A DNA stretch of 64,000 nt. Source: Kingdonia uniflora. Its lineage: Eukaryota; Streptophyta; Magnoliopsida; Ranunculales; Circaeasteraceae. The DNA is taken from assembly GCA_014058105.1 (NCBI GenBank), contig JACGCM010002789.1, forward strand, positions 637,037-701,036, given 5' to 3'. How positions within the stretch are numbered: position 1 is the stretch's first letter; each line of letters opens with the position of its first letter. Below the pieces are notes generated by a model. That model saw nothing but the letters and a program-made list of their open reading frames with translations. It had not been told where the DNA came from and did not search any database. Position numbers and translations under genes: made by a program. Below, piece by piece: positions 1 through 11,499 of this stretch.

Positions 1-780
1 TTGATGACTGCTATGTTCAAATCACACTTAGGGAAAATTGTTGAAGTCTACATCGATAATCTCTTGTGCAAAAGCGTACAGTCAGATAATCACATCTCAG
101 ATTTTAACACAATATTAAACATCCTTCAATCTTACAGAATATGTCTCAACCCTGATAAATGTCAATTCGGGGTACATTTTGGCCGCTTTCTAGGCCACAT
201 CATCAGCAAGAAAGGGATTGAGGCCGATCCGGATCAAATTCGATCTCTCCTTGACATGCCTTCTCCAAAGACAATAAAAGACGATCAAAAACTCGCCAAT
301 AAGATTGCCGCGATCAACCGTTTCGTCTTTAAATCTTCAAACCGCTGCCGTTGGCTATTCCTATTACTCTGCGGATGTACCAAATGAAGAAAGGTTTAGC
401 CAACTACAAAAGTCACATGGATACCGGAATACGAAGGAACTTTTCTGGATCTTAAAATCTATTTGGGGAGGTCTCCCATAATGAGCACCCCAGTAGGTAA
501 TGAGGAACTGATAATCTACCTAGCAGTCACAGATACTTCTCTTAGCTCAGTTCTCATTCGTCTGGAAGGGAAAATAGAGAAACCAGTCTTTTTCTTCAGT
601 AAAATACTCACACCAATAAAAATGAGGTACTCTAAAATTAAGAAACTTCTTCTTACCCTTATTTGTACTTCGCAGAAACTCAAGCACTACTTCCAAGCAC
701 ATTCAGTCAAAGTTATGACGAACTACCCACTTCGGGAAGTTTAGTCCAAAAAAGAGAAGTCACGAAGAGTACAACAGTGG
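1..780 (+). pseudogene. Tat pol: reverse transcriptase C-terminal part and Ty3-type RNase H
   Basis: The frame enters from the window edge with the RT palm. The catalytic box reads VEVYIDNLLC, where copy B has VEVYIDDLLC, so one catalytic Asp is replaced by Asn. The RT thumb follows with KCQFGV and the GIEADPDQI motif typical of Ty3/gypsy RT. A frame break near 340-460 is followed by the Ty3 RNase H, recognisable from IIYLAVTDTSLSSVLI, the FFFSKILTP segment and YSKIKKLLL. A stop ends that frame at 744. Frames are disrupted and the enzyme cannot be functional. It would copy the element RNA into DNA and degrade the RNA template. Confidence 0.88.
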
Positions 781-789
781 TCAGTCAGT

Positions 790-1374
790 TTGGGAGAACA
801 TGATATCAAGCTCAAGCAGCGTCATTCCGAAAAAGGTCAGGCCGTCGTCGAATATCTCTTGGATTTTACAGTAGAGGATCCCGAGTGGGACGAGCACAAC
901 TCGGACCTTACTGAAGACATGCCGGAGAATCCAACCCCTAAGCCATTCAATACACAAGCTGACTGGATCACTACATCAGGGTGGAGGCTTTTCACAGATG
1001 GATCAGCAGGACCCGCAGGGTCAGGGATCAGAATCGTTTTGATTACCCTTTCTAATGAAAAAATTAATAAATCAATCTGCTTGGATTTTGAGGCCTCAAA
1101 TAATGTCACCGAGTATGAAGCTCTCATTCACGGACTCGACCTCGCACTCGTGCTCGATGTTCCCGAACTCTCTGTTTACACAGATTCATTACTCATCGTT
1201 CATCACTATTCCGAGCAATACAAGAAGAACGGGAAGATGATCGAATACGCAGCCCTCGTTACAGATAAGATGAGTAAGTTTGCGAAAGCAACTCTCGAAT
1301 ATCTTCCTCAAGGTGAAAATAGACACACCAATTCCTTGGCATATCTAGCCAGGGTCTTGGGTACAGAAACTTGA
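790..1374 (+). pseudogene. Second, archaeal-type RNase H (aRNH) of Tat pol
   Basis: This 194-residue open frame starts with the linker that follows the Ty3 RNase H (MGEHDIKLKQ) and then carries a complete aRNH fold signature. FTDGSAGPAGSG holds the first Asp, NNVTEYEAL the Glu and VYTDSLLIV the second Asp; the final block is ENRHTNSLAYLARV. Copy B has ENRHADSLAYL type residues at the last block (HADSLAYLARV), so copy A has Asn where the last catalytic Asp should be. The frame is the best preserved part of pol in this copy. The domain is the diagnostic feature that places the element in the Tat lineage rather than among chromoviruses. Confidence 0.88.
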
Positions 1375-1380
1375 TATCTA

Positions 1381-3290
1381 CATATCAAAATCATTTGAAC
1401 CCCCAGCATTGATCGCATATCTGTATGCACGATCAACACTGGGGGCGATAAAACGGAAGACGACAATTGGCGAAAGCCCTTCTTAGCCTACCTCGGTGTC
1501 GATAATAATTACAACGGACCACTCCCAGCTGATCCAAAAGAGCAACGACAGCTGATCAACAACTCAAAGCATTATACTACTCAAAGCGGTATACTTTACC
1601 GCCTTTCCGTTACAGGGCCTTGTATGGACTTAACTCTCGAGCTCATTCATAATCGAGCTCACACAGCTCGAATTACCTCCGTCTAAGACTCACGCAATCT
1701 CAGCACCTAGCACTCCAATCAAACATTCCAAATATCCCCATGACCTACTCAAGAACGTGGGTCAAGCTAAACCTGGAAAACATTATTTAGTCAAAGACAC
1801 CTGTCTCCCATGAACTCATTAATTATACAGTCAACCGTCACTAACCACATTATTCGGAAGACGTGCTCCAACACGACGAAGAGCTCTGGGAAACTCCTGT
1901 AAAAATGAAAAGTTCCAGAAGAGACAAGGACTAGAAAAATTACTCAAACTTCTTATTTACGAGATTAAAAGTATTTCAATATTCTAGAGATCACTTGTAA
2001 TAAAGATATCCACTTCAAGCAATAAATATACTTTTACAAAAATCTTTCATACGAGGTTGTAGTTTTTTTACCTATTCAAGGTTTTCCACGCTAAAAACAC
2101 CTGTTTACATTTCTAACTTTCTAGTAGAGTATTGTTACAGGTTCATTTGGTGTAATAGGTAATTCCTAATCTTATCGAGCTACGGAATTTGGCCATTACA
2201 GGCCTTACCTCAAGTGCCTCTCTAAGTCAAAAATAGACGAACTACTCCGCAAATTACATGAAGGAACTTACGGCTCCCACGCCATAGGTAGATCATTAGC
2301 AAACATAGTTATCACTCAAGGAGTATTCTGGCCCGGCATGCGCAAGCAAGCAGAAAAGTATTCCTGCAGGTGCAATACCTGCCAAAGACATGGACGTATG
2401 ATACGTGTCCCTGCGCTCAAACTCCATGCAAGCAAGGTTTTCTAGCCATTCAAAAGATGAGGGCTAGACCTCGTTGGCAAATTCCCTAACTCTCCAGGTA
2501 ATCGCCGTCACCTACTTATAGCAGCCGATTACTTTACAAAATGGGCAGAAGCAATTCCACTATGTCGAACCAGAGAAGAAGAAGTCATCTCTTTTATTTA
2601 GAACCACATAATCACTCAGTTCGGGTGCACCCACTTAATTTATATCGATAACGGGCCCCAATTTGTGGGAGATAAGGTCGTAACCTTCCTAAACCACCAC
2701 AATATCATTCACTCACCATCAAATCCATACTACCCTTAAGGCAATGGCCAAGCCGAAATCACCAACAAAGCCATCGTGGATGGACTTAAAAAATAACTTC
2801 ACTCACAGAGAAATGGAAATTAGGTTCGCGAACTACCTCACGTCTTGTGGGCATATCGATCCACTCCCCGATAATCCATTGGGTGTACCCCTATTCCTCC
2901 TTGCTTATAGCATTGTGGCTATTATTCCTTATGAATATCATCATCCAGTACGTGATCATGAGCTGATTGACGAGGAAAATAAGTTTGAATTGGCTTGTAA
3001 CCTCAATATCATAGAGGAGACCAGAAAACGTGTCATCGCTAACCTAGGTCGATATCATCATATGCTTGCCAGATCGTATAATAACTGAGTTAGGAGTTGT
3101 ACTTTCTAAATCAAGGATCTCATCCTCAGAGAAATTCCTTAACATCGCAAAGAGCCTCATGCTGGAAAATTAGCCAACAATTAGGAGTGTCCATTCATTA
3201 TCACAGGACTCTAAGGCCTGGGATCATACTATCTCATGACAGAAGAGGGAGTCCCCATTTCAAATCCTTGGAACACTAGGTGACTGAAAT
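1381..3290 (+). pseudogene. Tat integrase, split by a solo LTR
   Basis: After aRNH the linker region can be read in a broken frame (FLAYLGVDNNYNGPLP and YTTQSGILYRLSVTGP). It is then interrupted at 1620 by a 580-bp solo LTR and resumes at 2201. The zinc-binding region (HEGTYGSHA type, then CNTCQRHGR) and core pieces follow: ADYFTKWAEA with the first catalytic Asp, the DNGPQF segment near 2647 with the second, and GNGQAEI near 2740 with the Glu. Several frameshifts and stops separate these pieces. The last 114-residue open frame (2744-3088) covers the C-terminal core, with AYSIVAIIPYEYHHP and the GRYHHMLARS helix. Copy B supplies the same order uninterrupted by an LTR. Confidence 0.85.
1616..2205 (+). 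mobile_element. Solo LTR of the same Tat family with 5-bp target duplication
   Basis: The LTR proper runs 1621-2200, starting TGTATGGACTT and ending GGCCATTACA. It aligns along its length with the 3' LTR of copy A (10420-10991), sharing for example the segment around the ACTACTCAAGAACGTGG motif, the TGAACTC and CACTAACC blocks, and the CACTTGTAATAAAGATATCC block. The pentamer GGCCT lies immediately on both sides (1616-1620 and 2201-2205). The flanking integrase sequence is continuous with copy B when one pentamer and the LTR are removed. This is the expected result of insertion followed by LTR-LTR recombination. No internal sequence remains. Confidence 0.92.
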
Positions 3291-3291
3291 G

Positions 3292-3475
3292 GTACTATCG
3301 TTAGGCGTCTTACTACTCCATTTCCATTATTCGTTTCTTTGTTTTTCAATTCCAAAAGTGAGATTCTAATCTCCATCCAATGTAAATTCTAAAACTTATC
3401 AATGAAAGTTTTTTTTAACAATATCATTCTCTTCACGAACACTTGACCATATTCTACGGATTAAAGCATAGATAA
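3292..3475 (+). other. Spacer between integrase end and tandem repeats
   Basis: This short stretch follows the end of the pol frame (the last recognisable residues correspond to the KWYYR-like end in copy B). It is A/T-rich and has no open frame or recognisable signal. It corresponds to the start of the non-coding region between pol and the antisense gene. Confidence 0.5.
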
Positions 3476-4000
3476 TACTAGCTTACAACCAATCTTATCC
3501 AAGTTAGGTCAAGGATATTACTTGATTTAGCTTCTTTTACTACATCTCTGCGATTGTAGCAAGTGCAAAAACTTGTTTCATATTAAAGACTCTACCAAAC
3601 AAGAGATAAGACAAAGGTAATACTAGTCTTCATCTTTTTCAACTTGTTTGGATCATTTCTACCAGCTGGATCAAGGATATCACTTGGTTTAGCTGACTCT
3701 TTACATCTTTGTTATTATTGCAAGTGCAGAAACTTGTTTCACATCAAAGCCTCTACCAGACATAAAATAAAGCAAAGATCATACTAGCTTTTATCTCTTT
3801 CAATATGTCTGCGACATTTCTATAGTTTAAATCAAGTTTCAACTTGGTTTAACTCAACCCATTTCTGCGATTAAAACGAATGTAAAAAAATTTGTTTTAT
3901 ATCAAAGACCCCACCAAACACAAGATAAGGCAATGGTCATACTAGCTTTCATCTATTTTCAATATGTCTACGACATATACTATTTATTTTCAGGTCAAAT
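3476..4000 (+). repeat. Short tandem repeat block in the pol/antisense-gene spacer of copy A
   Basis: The phrase TACTAGCTT(T/A) recurs at 3476, 3621, 3782 and 3940, giving spacings of about 145, 161 and 158 bp. Each unit also repeats a CAAGTGCA(A/G)AAACTTGTTT block and a TCAAGGATAT(T/C)ACTTG block. The same family is present in copy B at 58430-58950. Tat elements are known for tandem repeats in the 3' untranslated region; this is such a block. Confidence 0.85.
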
Positions 4001-4005
4001 TCATA

Positions 4006-7000
4006 TTACAAAGGATTCTTTTCTGCTGATGGAGTGTCAGCAGTGCTTCCCCCGACATCAAGAGGTCGAGCCTTCAGTTCCCGGGTCACAACATCTCTAC
4101 CTTGTTCAACCAGTTCAGCAGTTCGAGGGCCTAGTTGGGTCTCCATGACGCCCAGGCAATTCCCTCGGTCTATCTTAGCTCCACAAATGCATCCCTTATC
4201 CGACAGTGTTTTGAACAAGGTATCTCGTTCTGACTCAATTCTTTTTACTTCCTCTACAAAATATGTAACAATCCCCTTTATCAGGTCGAAGCATGATACA
4301 TCAGGTACAACCATTATTGTAAATTTTGCTCTCACCTTCTCAAGACGTGACTCTAACTGAGCATACTCATACTTTTGTTCAGTCATTTCCGTATCGACCT
4401 TAGCATGATAGGTTACATTCTCTTCCAACTTTTTTATATACTTATCTGATTCAGCAAGGTACATGGCTTCTAAGTTGACCACCCGGGTGTGAAGTCTCTG
4501 AATTTTTGCGTTCAACTCATCCCTAGCCGCAACGTCCCTCAATAATTTTTCTTTCCTCTTCACCAGCGATTCCTTTGCTTTGATCTCCCCTTCCAGAACT
4601 TTCTCCCTGATAAGAGCAGCATCCAACTTATGTTGGCATTCCCTCAAGCTCGCATTTCTCTTCTGTACATGCCCCTGAATACGAGATACGTCACTCTCTA
4701 GCTCTCTAATTCAACCTAAGAGACTAACTATATCCCCTCAAACTAAAGGAGTCTTAACCTCAGTTCTACTTCCCTCTAAACGCTCTCTAGCCTCGTCTTT
4801 CTTGGCAGGCGTAATGGCATGCGCTAGTTCGGCCTTAAGTTGTGCAACCCTCTCGTTTAAATCGTTATACCTTCGTTGTATTTCCCAGAATTCCATATCC
4901 TTGGCAGGTAGGGCTATTTGCAAATGTTCAACTGCGACTTCCAAAGCCGATAGATTTTCTCAAGCTACCCTCAACTCGTCGTCCTTTTCGAAAAAAAATT
5001 ATCTCATTCGCTCCAGCTCGTTCCTACAGTTCTGGAGATCAAATCGAAATCGTTCATTCAACTGTTCCAACGCCTGAATACGGTATTGAGTCGTGTCACC
5101 CTGCTTACCCTTCACAGCCAACGAGTCAACTCGACTTTAAAGCTTCTTGGCACGTTCGGTTACCTCAGCTAGATCTTTTAATCTCTTCTTTATCTCGGAA
5201 TCTTTCTCTTCGACCTGAAGAGTCAGGTCGGAAATAGCCTGGGCCAACTCCATAAGTCTAAAATACATCTTTACATATTGATCCTCTCTATTCTCATTTG
5301 CCTCCGTCATCCTATCGAACTGCTCCGCAAATTTCTGATTACACATGAGTACGTCGTCCTCACGTGAGCGAGATGAATCTAATTCGACCTGGGAAATATA
5401 ACAAGTTTTAGTATAGTTCGATTCAGGAAAGCCTTTGAATATATACATACTACATTTCTAAAGAGACTATGAGATTTCTAAACATCTGTATTCCAAATAC
5501 TTTTAGACTAAAAATTTAGAGTTTATTCTCAGATGAACACTTCATGATTTTTCTTTCGGCATACAAGGTACATTCTTTCAATATACTACTCTATATTAAT
5601 AGCGTTCAATTTTTACCATGCATCTATATCCTATTTAGAGGTCTCTCTTTCCCTGGCAAGTCCAGACTCTAGATATTTTATTCTGAGACTCATTTCTCTA
5701 ACTGCCTACAAAAGGTTTATAAAACAAAGTCAATCTACAGAAATTTCTTTCCCACGCACAGTTCAAACAACTTACAAATATTTATACAAACACACGTGCC
5801 TACCCTACCTTCTCACTACCACCTTCTGGGAGCTCGACGTCATCCCCTTGATTGTCGAGCACCGTCTAGCGGGAAATACCGTCCAGACCGTCCACGACCC
5901 CCACTGCTTCCGCTTCCTCCTCATCTTCCTCCCCGGCATAGGTGTTTGCCTTAATGGCATTCACCTCCTCCTCAGAATAGCCTTTCAGCATCAAATGATG
6001 CCCTAGTTTGTCACGTTCCTCAACCATCTCGTCAAGATTGGCCTTTATCTCTACCTGCAGCTGACCAATCGCTACGGCATGAGAAGCCTTCAGCTGCCTA
6101 ACTTCCTTCAGTGCGTCAGTCCTGGATAGAGCTAATTCTTTTTCCAACTCGACATTTGCCTTCTTCAACTCATTTTTTGCTTCCTCTATACCGAGCCATA
6201 TCCCCTTAACAAGACGAGCAACCTGCAAAAATTACATCGATCTCAGCAATTAGCTCGAAGCGTATTAAGCAGTTCTTTCTGTTAATAAAAACTTGCCATC
6301 TTGCTCGTGTCTTCCTCTCCGAGGAGTACCGCCAACCTGGCTCTTTCCTCTACCTCTTTGTGGTCGTCCACCGCAACAGATCGCCTCTCGGCACTTCTCT
6401 CCTGGCTCCCCCGAGGGTTCGACCCTCCACCTCTTATCTTTCACGACCTCACCACTTCCAGTGGTACTAGGGGCCAGCAGAGCCTTTAGCATATGTTTCT
6501 TCAGATATTTTAGAGCTATTTTGCTCGGCTTGACGGGATTTGACTGAGCCGAACTGCCAGTTCCAGGAGTCTTGGAAAGATTAGTTCTGCTTGACGAGAT
6601 TCGACTGACCTGGTAGACTAAGCTTTTCACACCTTGTTCAGCCTACTATCAACCCTCTTCTTTCTACTCAAGACAAGTCACTTCAACACAAGTCACTTCA
6701 ACACAAGTTTGAGTTCAGTCTCCTCCTCCGCAACTTCGTCCAACAAAATTCCTTCCACTCTACTTTAGACTTCACATCTACAATAACAACATTTTAATGA
6801 TCAACTACAGTTATCAGTGAAACGTAACAATAATTATATTTATGCATATATATACTTACTTTGCTTTACAGTTCTAAACCGAAGGTCCAAAGGCTCTTTA
6901 TCATCTCTTTGATGACAATTACCCTTCACCCATATGATGTTGTCATTCCAGGTTCAACCTGCTGAATTCAGATCGAAGAAGCGACGTCTAGTTGCGCTCG

Positions 7001-7704
7001 CACAGAAGTACGGCCCCCTACTGGCCGTAAAATTCTTCACCCCATAAAACTGCAAAATGTCATCAGGGGTTATCCTCCTCACTTTTCCCTCCCTTTCCCA
7101 TTTTTCATTCAGATGGTCACACACGGTTATTACCTCCCACATATTCCCGTTCAATTGAGCGGGACATACCCCAATTGCATTCATAATCCCCTTCATCAAA
7201 TTGGTGAGGGGAAGGCTCAACCCATACTCTAATTGAGATAGGTAACACAAAAAACTCTCTGAGAGGTCACTCCGAACATACCTATCGAAATATTCCAACG
7301 AGATCGATTCTTGTATACCCATATCTCATTTTTCCACTTCCAAATCTGTCAGCAGATAAAAATACTGTTCCCCCTCCGCTACAGTACAACCCCTAAACTG
7401 CCTACCGGCAAACTCTACTCAATTGCCCCACTTCCCTCCTATAGCCGCCTTGGCTTTACAAAACTCTCTAAAGGCATCAGAACCCGGAGGATAAGATACT
7501 AGTTGACCAGGGAAACCCAAGAATTATTCCAACCCTACTTCCCCTTTATTATCAGACTCATTCGTCCGACCAGAGGTTGATACCTCATTAAAAGATGAAC
7601 TACCCATCTTAAAAATAATTTCTACAGACACGTTTTTGACCTACACAGATGCCTCTCACGCTCGACCTACATACAGGTTAAGGTATTTATCATTCTTCCA
7701 TCTA

Positions 7705-7759
<55 letters not shown>

Positions 7760-8261
7760 TAAATATATCTCTGATCAGTCATTTACGTATAACATATATC
7801 TTTAACATACATATATTGCATACATCTCTACTAACCTTCAGTATCTGAATGAGAATCGGCAGTTGCGTCAAGTCTTTCCCTCACAACGCTACTGTATAAC
7901 GACCTACGAGATCTAGAATCTTTTGCCCTCTTCAACCGTTTATCACATTCGGATAACTTTTTATCAAATCCCCTGATCTTTCGTCTCTCTCTCTCTGAGT
8001 GTTCTCCAAAGTTTTTGAAGTTGAACGTTTGATTGGAGACGAAGAAGCACTATTTATCCTTTCTCTCTCAAGCGGTTGGCATTTATTGCACCTCGCACGA
8101 ACAGTCCTCGATTCTAGAACTGAGGTGTCCTTTCCACTTTCCATGTCAGACACCTTGTACCATTCCAATAAAACCACATTTCCATCATTACAACTCCCCT
8201 CATTTTTTAACATATTTTTTCTCCCTATTTCCATTTTTTTTCCTGACCTTCCCACACTCAT
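4006..8261 (-). pseudogene. Antisense gene of Tat copy A (Transposase_28-like domain plus coiled coil)
   Basis: The gene runs opposite to pol. Reading 8261 to 4006, exon-like blocks can be matched to copy B. The first is a basic N-terminal block starting MSVGRSGKKMEIGRKN (8261-7832), ending at a CTGAAG/GTTAGT donor. A globular block (about 7660-6954) has SLEYFDRYVRSDL, QLEYGLSLPLTNL and QLNGNMWEV. A Lys/Arg/Ser-rich linker follows (about 6640-6290). A short helix block (6228-5866) contains LMLKGYSEEEVNAIKA and VVDGLDGIS. The last is a long coiled coil (5448-4006) that ends in DKGCICGAKIDRGNCL and METQLGPRTAEL. The globular block resembles the plant putative gypsy-type transposon domain (Transposase_28 family); this assignment is from recognition, not a search. 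Frames carry several stops, many shared with copy B. Its role is unknown. Confidence 0.78.
7708..7757. repeat. (TA)n microsatellite
   Basis: About 25 uninterrupted TA units lie in what would be an intron of the antisense gene of copy A, between the N-terminal block and the globular block. Copy B has only a few scattered TATA pieces at the matching position, so this is a local expansion. Confidence 0.95.
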
Positions 8262-9940
8262 GATGACTCACTCTGTACGATGTCAGAGTTCTATTTTCTT
8301 TTGCATACAAAACAAAACTAGAAGCTTCTGCATTTTCATATTTTTGTTTCTCTGTCCTTGTTTATCATACTTATAGTGATTGACATCATTTTCTAAACTG
8401 TGCAAATGTTCAAAATTATTCAAAATATTTGTTAAAACAGTCTCAAAACAGATTCACCCCTATAGAGGATCCGATTGACTTATATTATTTCTGTTACATT
8501 CAAAACAATTATATTATTTATAAGAAACACTTTACACAACATCCATCACAGCCTTAGTAACCAAAACAAACATCATCCAATCACATTGTTCGTCGGTCCT
8601 CAGATCTTCGAATTCGATCTCAACTTCGGCAATCAAACCAACCAATTTTTCTCGATCTACCGAATCCCTAACCAATACACAAAAACACACCTCATAGAAA
8701 TAACGAGCATACTCTAGCTCTCTACTCCTTGCATCTAACCTTCGAGCTCACATTCCCTTCCCAATAGCTCAATATCATAACCAAACGAACCAAAGATCCT
8801 CTCACGTACTACAACAATCTTTATAGCCAATCGTCCTTCCACGGCAAGACGAGTCCTCTGAGATCGAGCTTTGCCATCCTAATTTATCCTCTGTTTTTCT
8901 GTCATCCTACCCATGTTTATACGTTTCTCACACACTTTCCCCTATAATACGTGATTTTTACCTTGTATCTCGTAACAGAAAACCTAAAATCTTGGAATAA
9001 ATTATTTGAACTTATCCCCTCACTAGTACACACATTAGTTACTATACTCGACCTTATGCTGCCATGAGTAGTATCCCTATCGACATGTAACAGCTTAAAT
9101 TTTTACGATTACATATTTTCTACAATTTCTTTCCCTCACCTGTTAAAAACATAAATAATTTGTACATCAAAACGACATTGTCAGCACGAGCTCATCTCAG
9201 CTCGAGGAGCATTACAACATTACTTCATCACTTATAAGTAGTTATTCACCCCAATACCCAACATAATTCAGTTTGATTCAAACTTTTTTTTCTAGATACA
9301 ATTTATTGAATATCAACTTTTATTCATGTCGAAAATATTACATAACCATTTACAGATAACAAGTTTTCACCACATCGACCTCAAGAATACAACAGATGTT
9401 ATCTGTCCAGCACCAAACTTCAAGTACTTTACAGATAACAAGTTTTCCCTGTTTGTTAAAAGCCACAGGCCATTCAGGCACACCGAGGTGTCATGTCTTC
9501 CAGTTCTTCTTGATTCAGTGATTTTTCACCCTGATGTAAAGAATACATTGGACACAGCAAAAAGTTTCCCTCACATGAGTTTGGTCAAAGTCAAGTCGAA
9601 CTTCAAATGGAAACTATGCAAGTTGTAAACTCAGTGCTGTCCCCCACAAAGCAAGATGAAGGTCTTCTGAGCGCCAAAACACGATGGAAATGTGCTAGCA
9701 GACTCCCACCTCCAATCTTCCTCCTCCACTGCCATCACCGCCTCTCCTATAACTACCACCACCGAAGAGTTGGTAGAGATGAAGAGGACCCAACCTTAGA
9801 ATCCATGGTGACACAAGAAATCAGCATATCTGCCCCGCAGATACACCTATCCCTGTATATGAAGCCCTAACCTTGTCCTCCGCAAGAGTACGGAGACAGG
9901 CCCACCGTTATACGCCTGTCAAGACAAAGACATGAAATCT
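8262..9940 (-). other. 5' non-coding part of the antisense unit in copy A
   Basis: This stretch lies between the small first ORF and the main antisense frame. Parts can be matched to 53000-53960 in copy B, for example repeats of the phrase CAGATAACAAGTTTT (near 9353 and 9431; reverse complement near 53165-53275 in B). Nothing else coding is supported; the small open frames on the + strand are not conserved in copy B. It may be an intron or leader of the antisense transcript. Confidence 0.5.
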
Positions 9941-10123
9941 TCACTTACAGTAGAAATCTTCCTCAGCTTCAACCACTTCCTCTTCCGACAAGCTTTGGTA
10001 CGTCGAAGGAATAGGAGCGGGTATCGACATTTCCAAAGAATGGCCACCAAAGTATTTCAACTTCAACCTCTGCATTTCAGACGTAATCTTCTCTTCAAGA
10101 ACCATCATCCGAGTTTTCACCAT
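9941..10123 (-). pseudogene. Small first ORF of the antisense unit, copy A
   Basis: It encodes 60 residues starting MVKTRMMVLEEK, with the core LKLKYFGGHSLEM and EEEVVEAEEDFYCK, then a stop. Copy B keeps the homologous frame for 111 residues (52663-52998), so copy A is truncated by a stop; similar sequence continues past it (for example GTCTCCGTACTCT in both). A weaker relative is present in copy C (42807-43016, - strand). The ORF lies about 55 bp downstream of a TATA box. No function is known. Confidence 0.6.
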
Positions 10124-10176
10124 CTCAGAAAAAGTTACGCAAACAGGAATTGTTTCAAAGATTTGCTACAGGTACT

Positions 10177-10186
10177 ATTTATATAA
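10177..10186 (-). promoter_or_regulatory. TATA box of the antisense unit, copy A
   Basis: On the - strand it reads TTATATAAAT within GGGTTATATAAATAGTACCTG. Copy B has GGGTTATATAAATTGTACCTG at 52579-52599 at the same distance from the same small ORF. The match covers the box and its flanks, which supports a promoter inside the 3' region, separate from the LTR promoter. Confidence 0.65.
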
Positions 10187-10409
10187 CCCTATATTTATTG
10201 TGCAGGTACATTTTTCCAATCGTCATCATTCATTACGGACGCGACTATTCGAACGTAACCGTCACATATATCCGCATCATCATTTAATTCCCGTTACTTC
10301 CCAACATCACGTAACTTCCACCCAGTCAAACGTTATCATTACTCCGTTTCAAATTTCAACTTTTTAACACATTCTTTCTCAACCAAAGCCACTCGTGACT
10401 TCGGTTGCG

Positions 10410-10419
10410 AGGGAGGGAT
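10410..10419 (+). other. Polypurine tract before the 3' LTR, copy A
   Basis: AGGGAGGGAT directly precedes the TG that opens the LTR. This is the usual plus-strand primer site. Copy B has GAGGGGGCGAT at the same place on the - strand. Confidence 0.8.
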
Positions 10420-10991
10420 TGTAGGGACTTATCCCTCGATCTCACACAAAGTCGAGCTCATCCAGATCGAATTACCTCCATCCCAGGTTTACGCATTTTT
10501 AGCACTCCAGTCAACATTTTAACCAGTCCCACGAACTACTCAAGAACGTGGATCGAGCTAAATCCAGAAAACATTACCAGTCAAAGATACCTGTCTCCCA
10601 CGAACTCTTCAGTTATTCAGTCAACCTCCACTAACCGTATTATTCAGAAAACATGCTCCAGAACGATGAAGAGTTGTGGGAAAAGCCTATATAAAGGAAA
10701 AGTTCCAGAAGAGACAGAGACCAGAAAAATTACTCAAACTTCTTATTTACGAGATCAAGAACATTTATATATTTAGAGATCACTTGTAATAAAGATATCC
10801 GCTTCAAGCAATAAAAATACTTTTACAAAAATCCTCCATACGAGGTCGTGGTTTTTTTTATCTATTCAGAGGTTTTCCACGCTAAAAGCACATTTTTTCA
10901 TTTCTTAATTTCTATTAGAATATTGTTACAGGTTCATTGGTGTGATAACTAATTCTTAATCATTTCGAGCTTACGGAATTTGGTCATTACA
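10420..10991 (+). repeat. 3' LTR of Tat copy A
   Basis: It begins TGTAGGGACTTATCCCTCGA and ends TTTGGTCATTACA, 572 bp. A TATA box (TATATAAAG, 10688-10696) and polyadenylation-type signals (AATAAAGATATCC near 10786, then AATAAAAATAC near 10820) define the U3-R-U5 layout. It aligns with the solo LTR 1621-2200 and with the inverted LTR 51713-52323. The sequence after 10991 is not a primer binding site, so this is a true right end of the element. Confidence 0.9.
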
Positions 10992-11400
10992 CCTACAGTA
11001 GACAAGTCTTCCTAAAGGTCAGGTTAGTGGACGAAGTAGTGGGACACAATTCAAGACTATTTTGACTGAGTCCGCCTAGTGGTCGATGTAGTTGAGGTAG
11101 CTATTGCCGATCTTGTCGAAGTGCTTATGATATCTAACTTGCTAGTTGTCAAACATGAAGTTCTCGATTATAACACTTGCTGTATTTTCTGAAGTTATAT
11201 CTTGAAAGTTGACTTTTATACATTTTATTTTATCACTCTGCGAAGTTGTAGACATATTAGGCCGATCTTTGCCATAAGCAAGTAGACCTCAACCCATGTC
11301 ACATCTAGTGGACCTTTTTGTACAATAGCGACCCTTCCTTGGATCCAATCGAAAATTTATTAATCCAACATTAAACAATTCTGACAACGATCCAACACTA
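10992..11400. other. Unique flank between Tat copy A and the NPSN leader
   Basis: No open frame, repeat or RNA is recognised here. Because it lies just upstream of a leader-like sequence, it is the best candidate for the NPSN promoter. No single TATA box stands out. Confidence 0.3.
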
Positions 11401-11409
11401 AAAAAAACC

Positions 11410-11480
11410 CCAACACTTTCCTCTCTCTCTCTCTCACTAAAATAAGAGAAGCATTGCAGTGAAGATCAAAGACGTTTAAC
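11410..11480 (+). promoter_or_regulatory. Possible 5' untranslated exon of the NPSN gene
   Basis: A CT-rich stretch (CCTCTCTCTCTCTCTCAC, 11420-11437) is followed by a purine-rich segment and AACAAG/GTCGATTTC at about 11488, which could be a splice donor. The next 100 bp are T-rich with the look of a plant leader intron. A matching acceptor would be TTGTGCCAG just before 17704, upstream of the start codon. If so, the leader intron is about 6.2 kb. This is inference from composition only. Confidence 0.3.
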
Positions 11481-11499
11481 AAACAAGGTCGATTTCTCT

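Larger units (their letters stand above)
1..10991 (+). mobile_element. Tat-type Ty3/gypsy LTR retrotransposon, copy A (5' end outside window)
   Basis: The order on the + strand is reverse transcriptase, RNase H, a second archaeal-type RNase H, integrase, a short tandem-repeat block, a gene on the opposite strand, a polypurine tract and an LTR. A second RNase H after the normal one is the hallmark of the Tat lineage (Ogre, Retand, Grande, RIRE2-like). The extra antisense gene between pol and the 3' LTR is also known from Grande-type members. gag, protease and the 5' LTR lie upstream of the window. All reading frames are broken, so this is a dead copy. A solo LTR of the same family is nested in the integrase region. 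Copy B, at the other end of the window, is a diverged copy in the opposite orientation and serves as an internal guide for every domain. Confidence 0.9.

Noticed and set aside
837..1127. 96-codon open frame on the - strand
   Set aside because: It is the reverse strand of the aRNH domain and has no independent motif.
6293..6547. 84-codon + strand frame rich in Pro/Ser/Leu
   Set aside because: Reverse strand of the basic linker of the antisense gene, which is conserved on the other strand between A and B.
10405..10776. 123-codon + strand frame
   Set aside because: Lies inside the LTR; the solo LTR and copy B LTR do not keep the frame.
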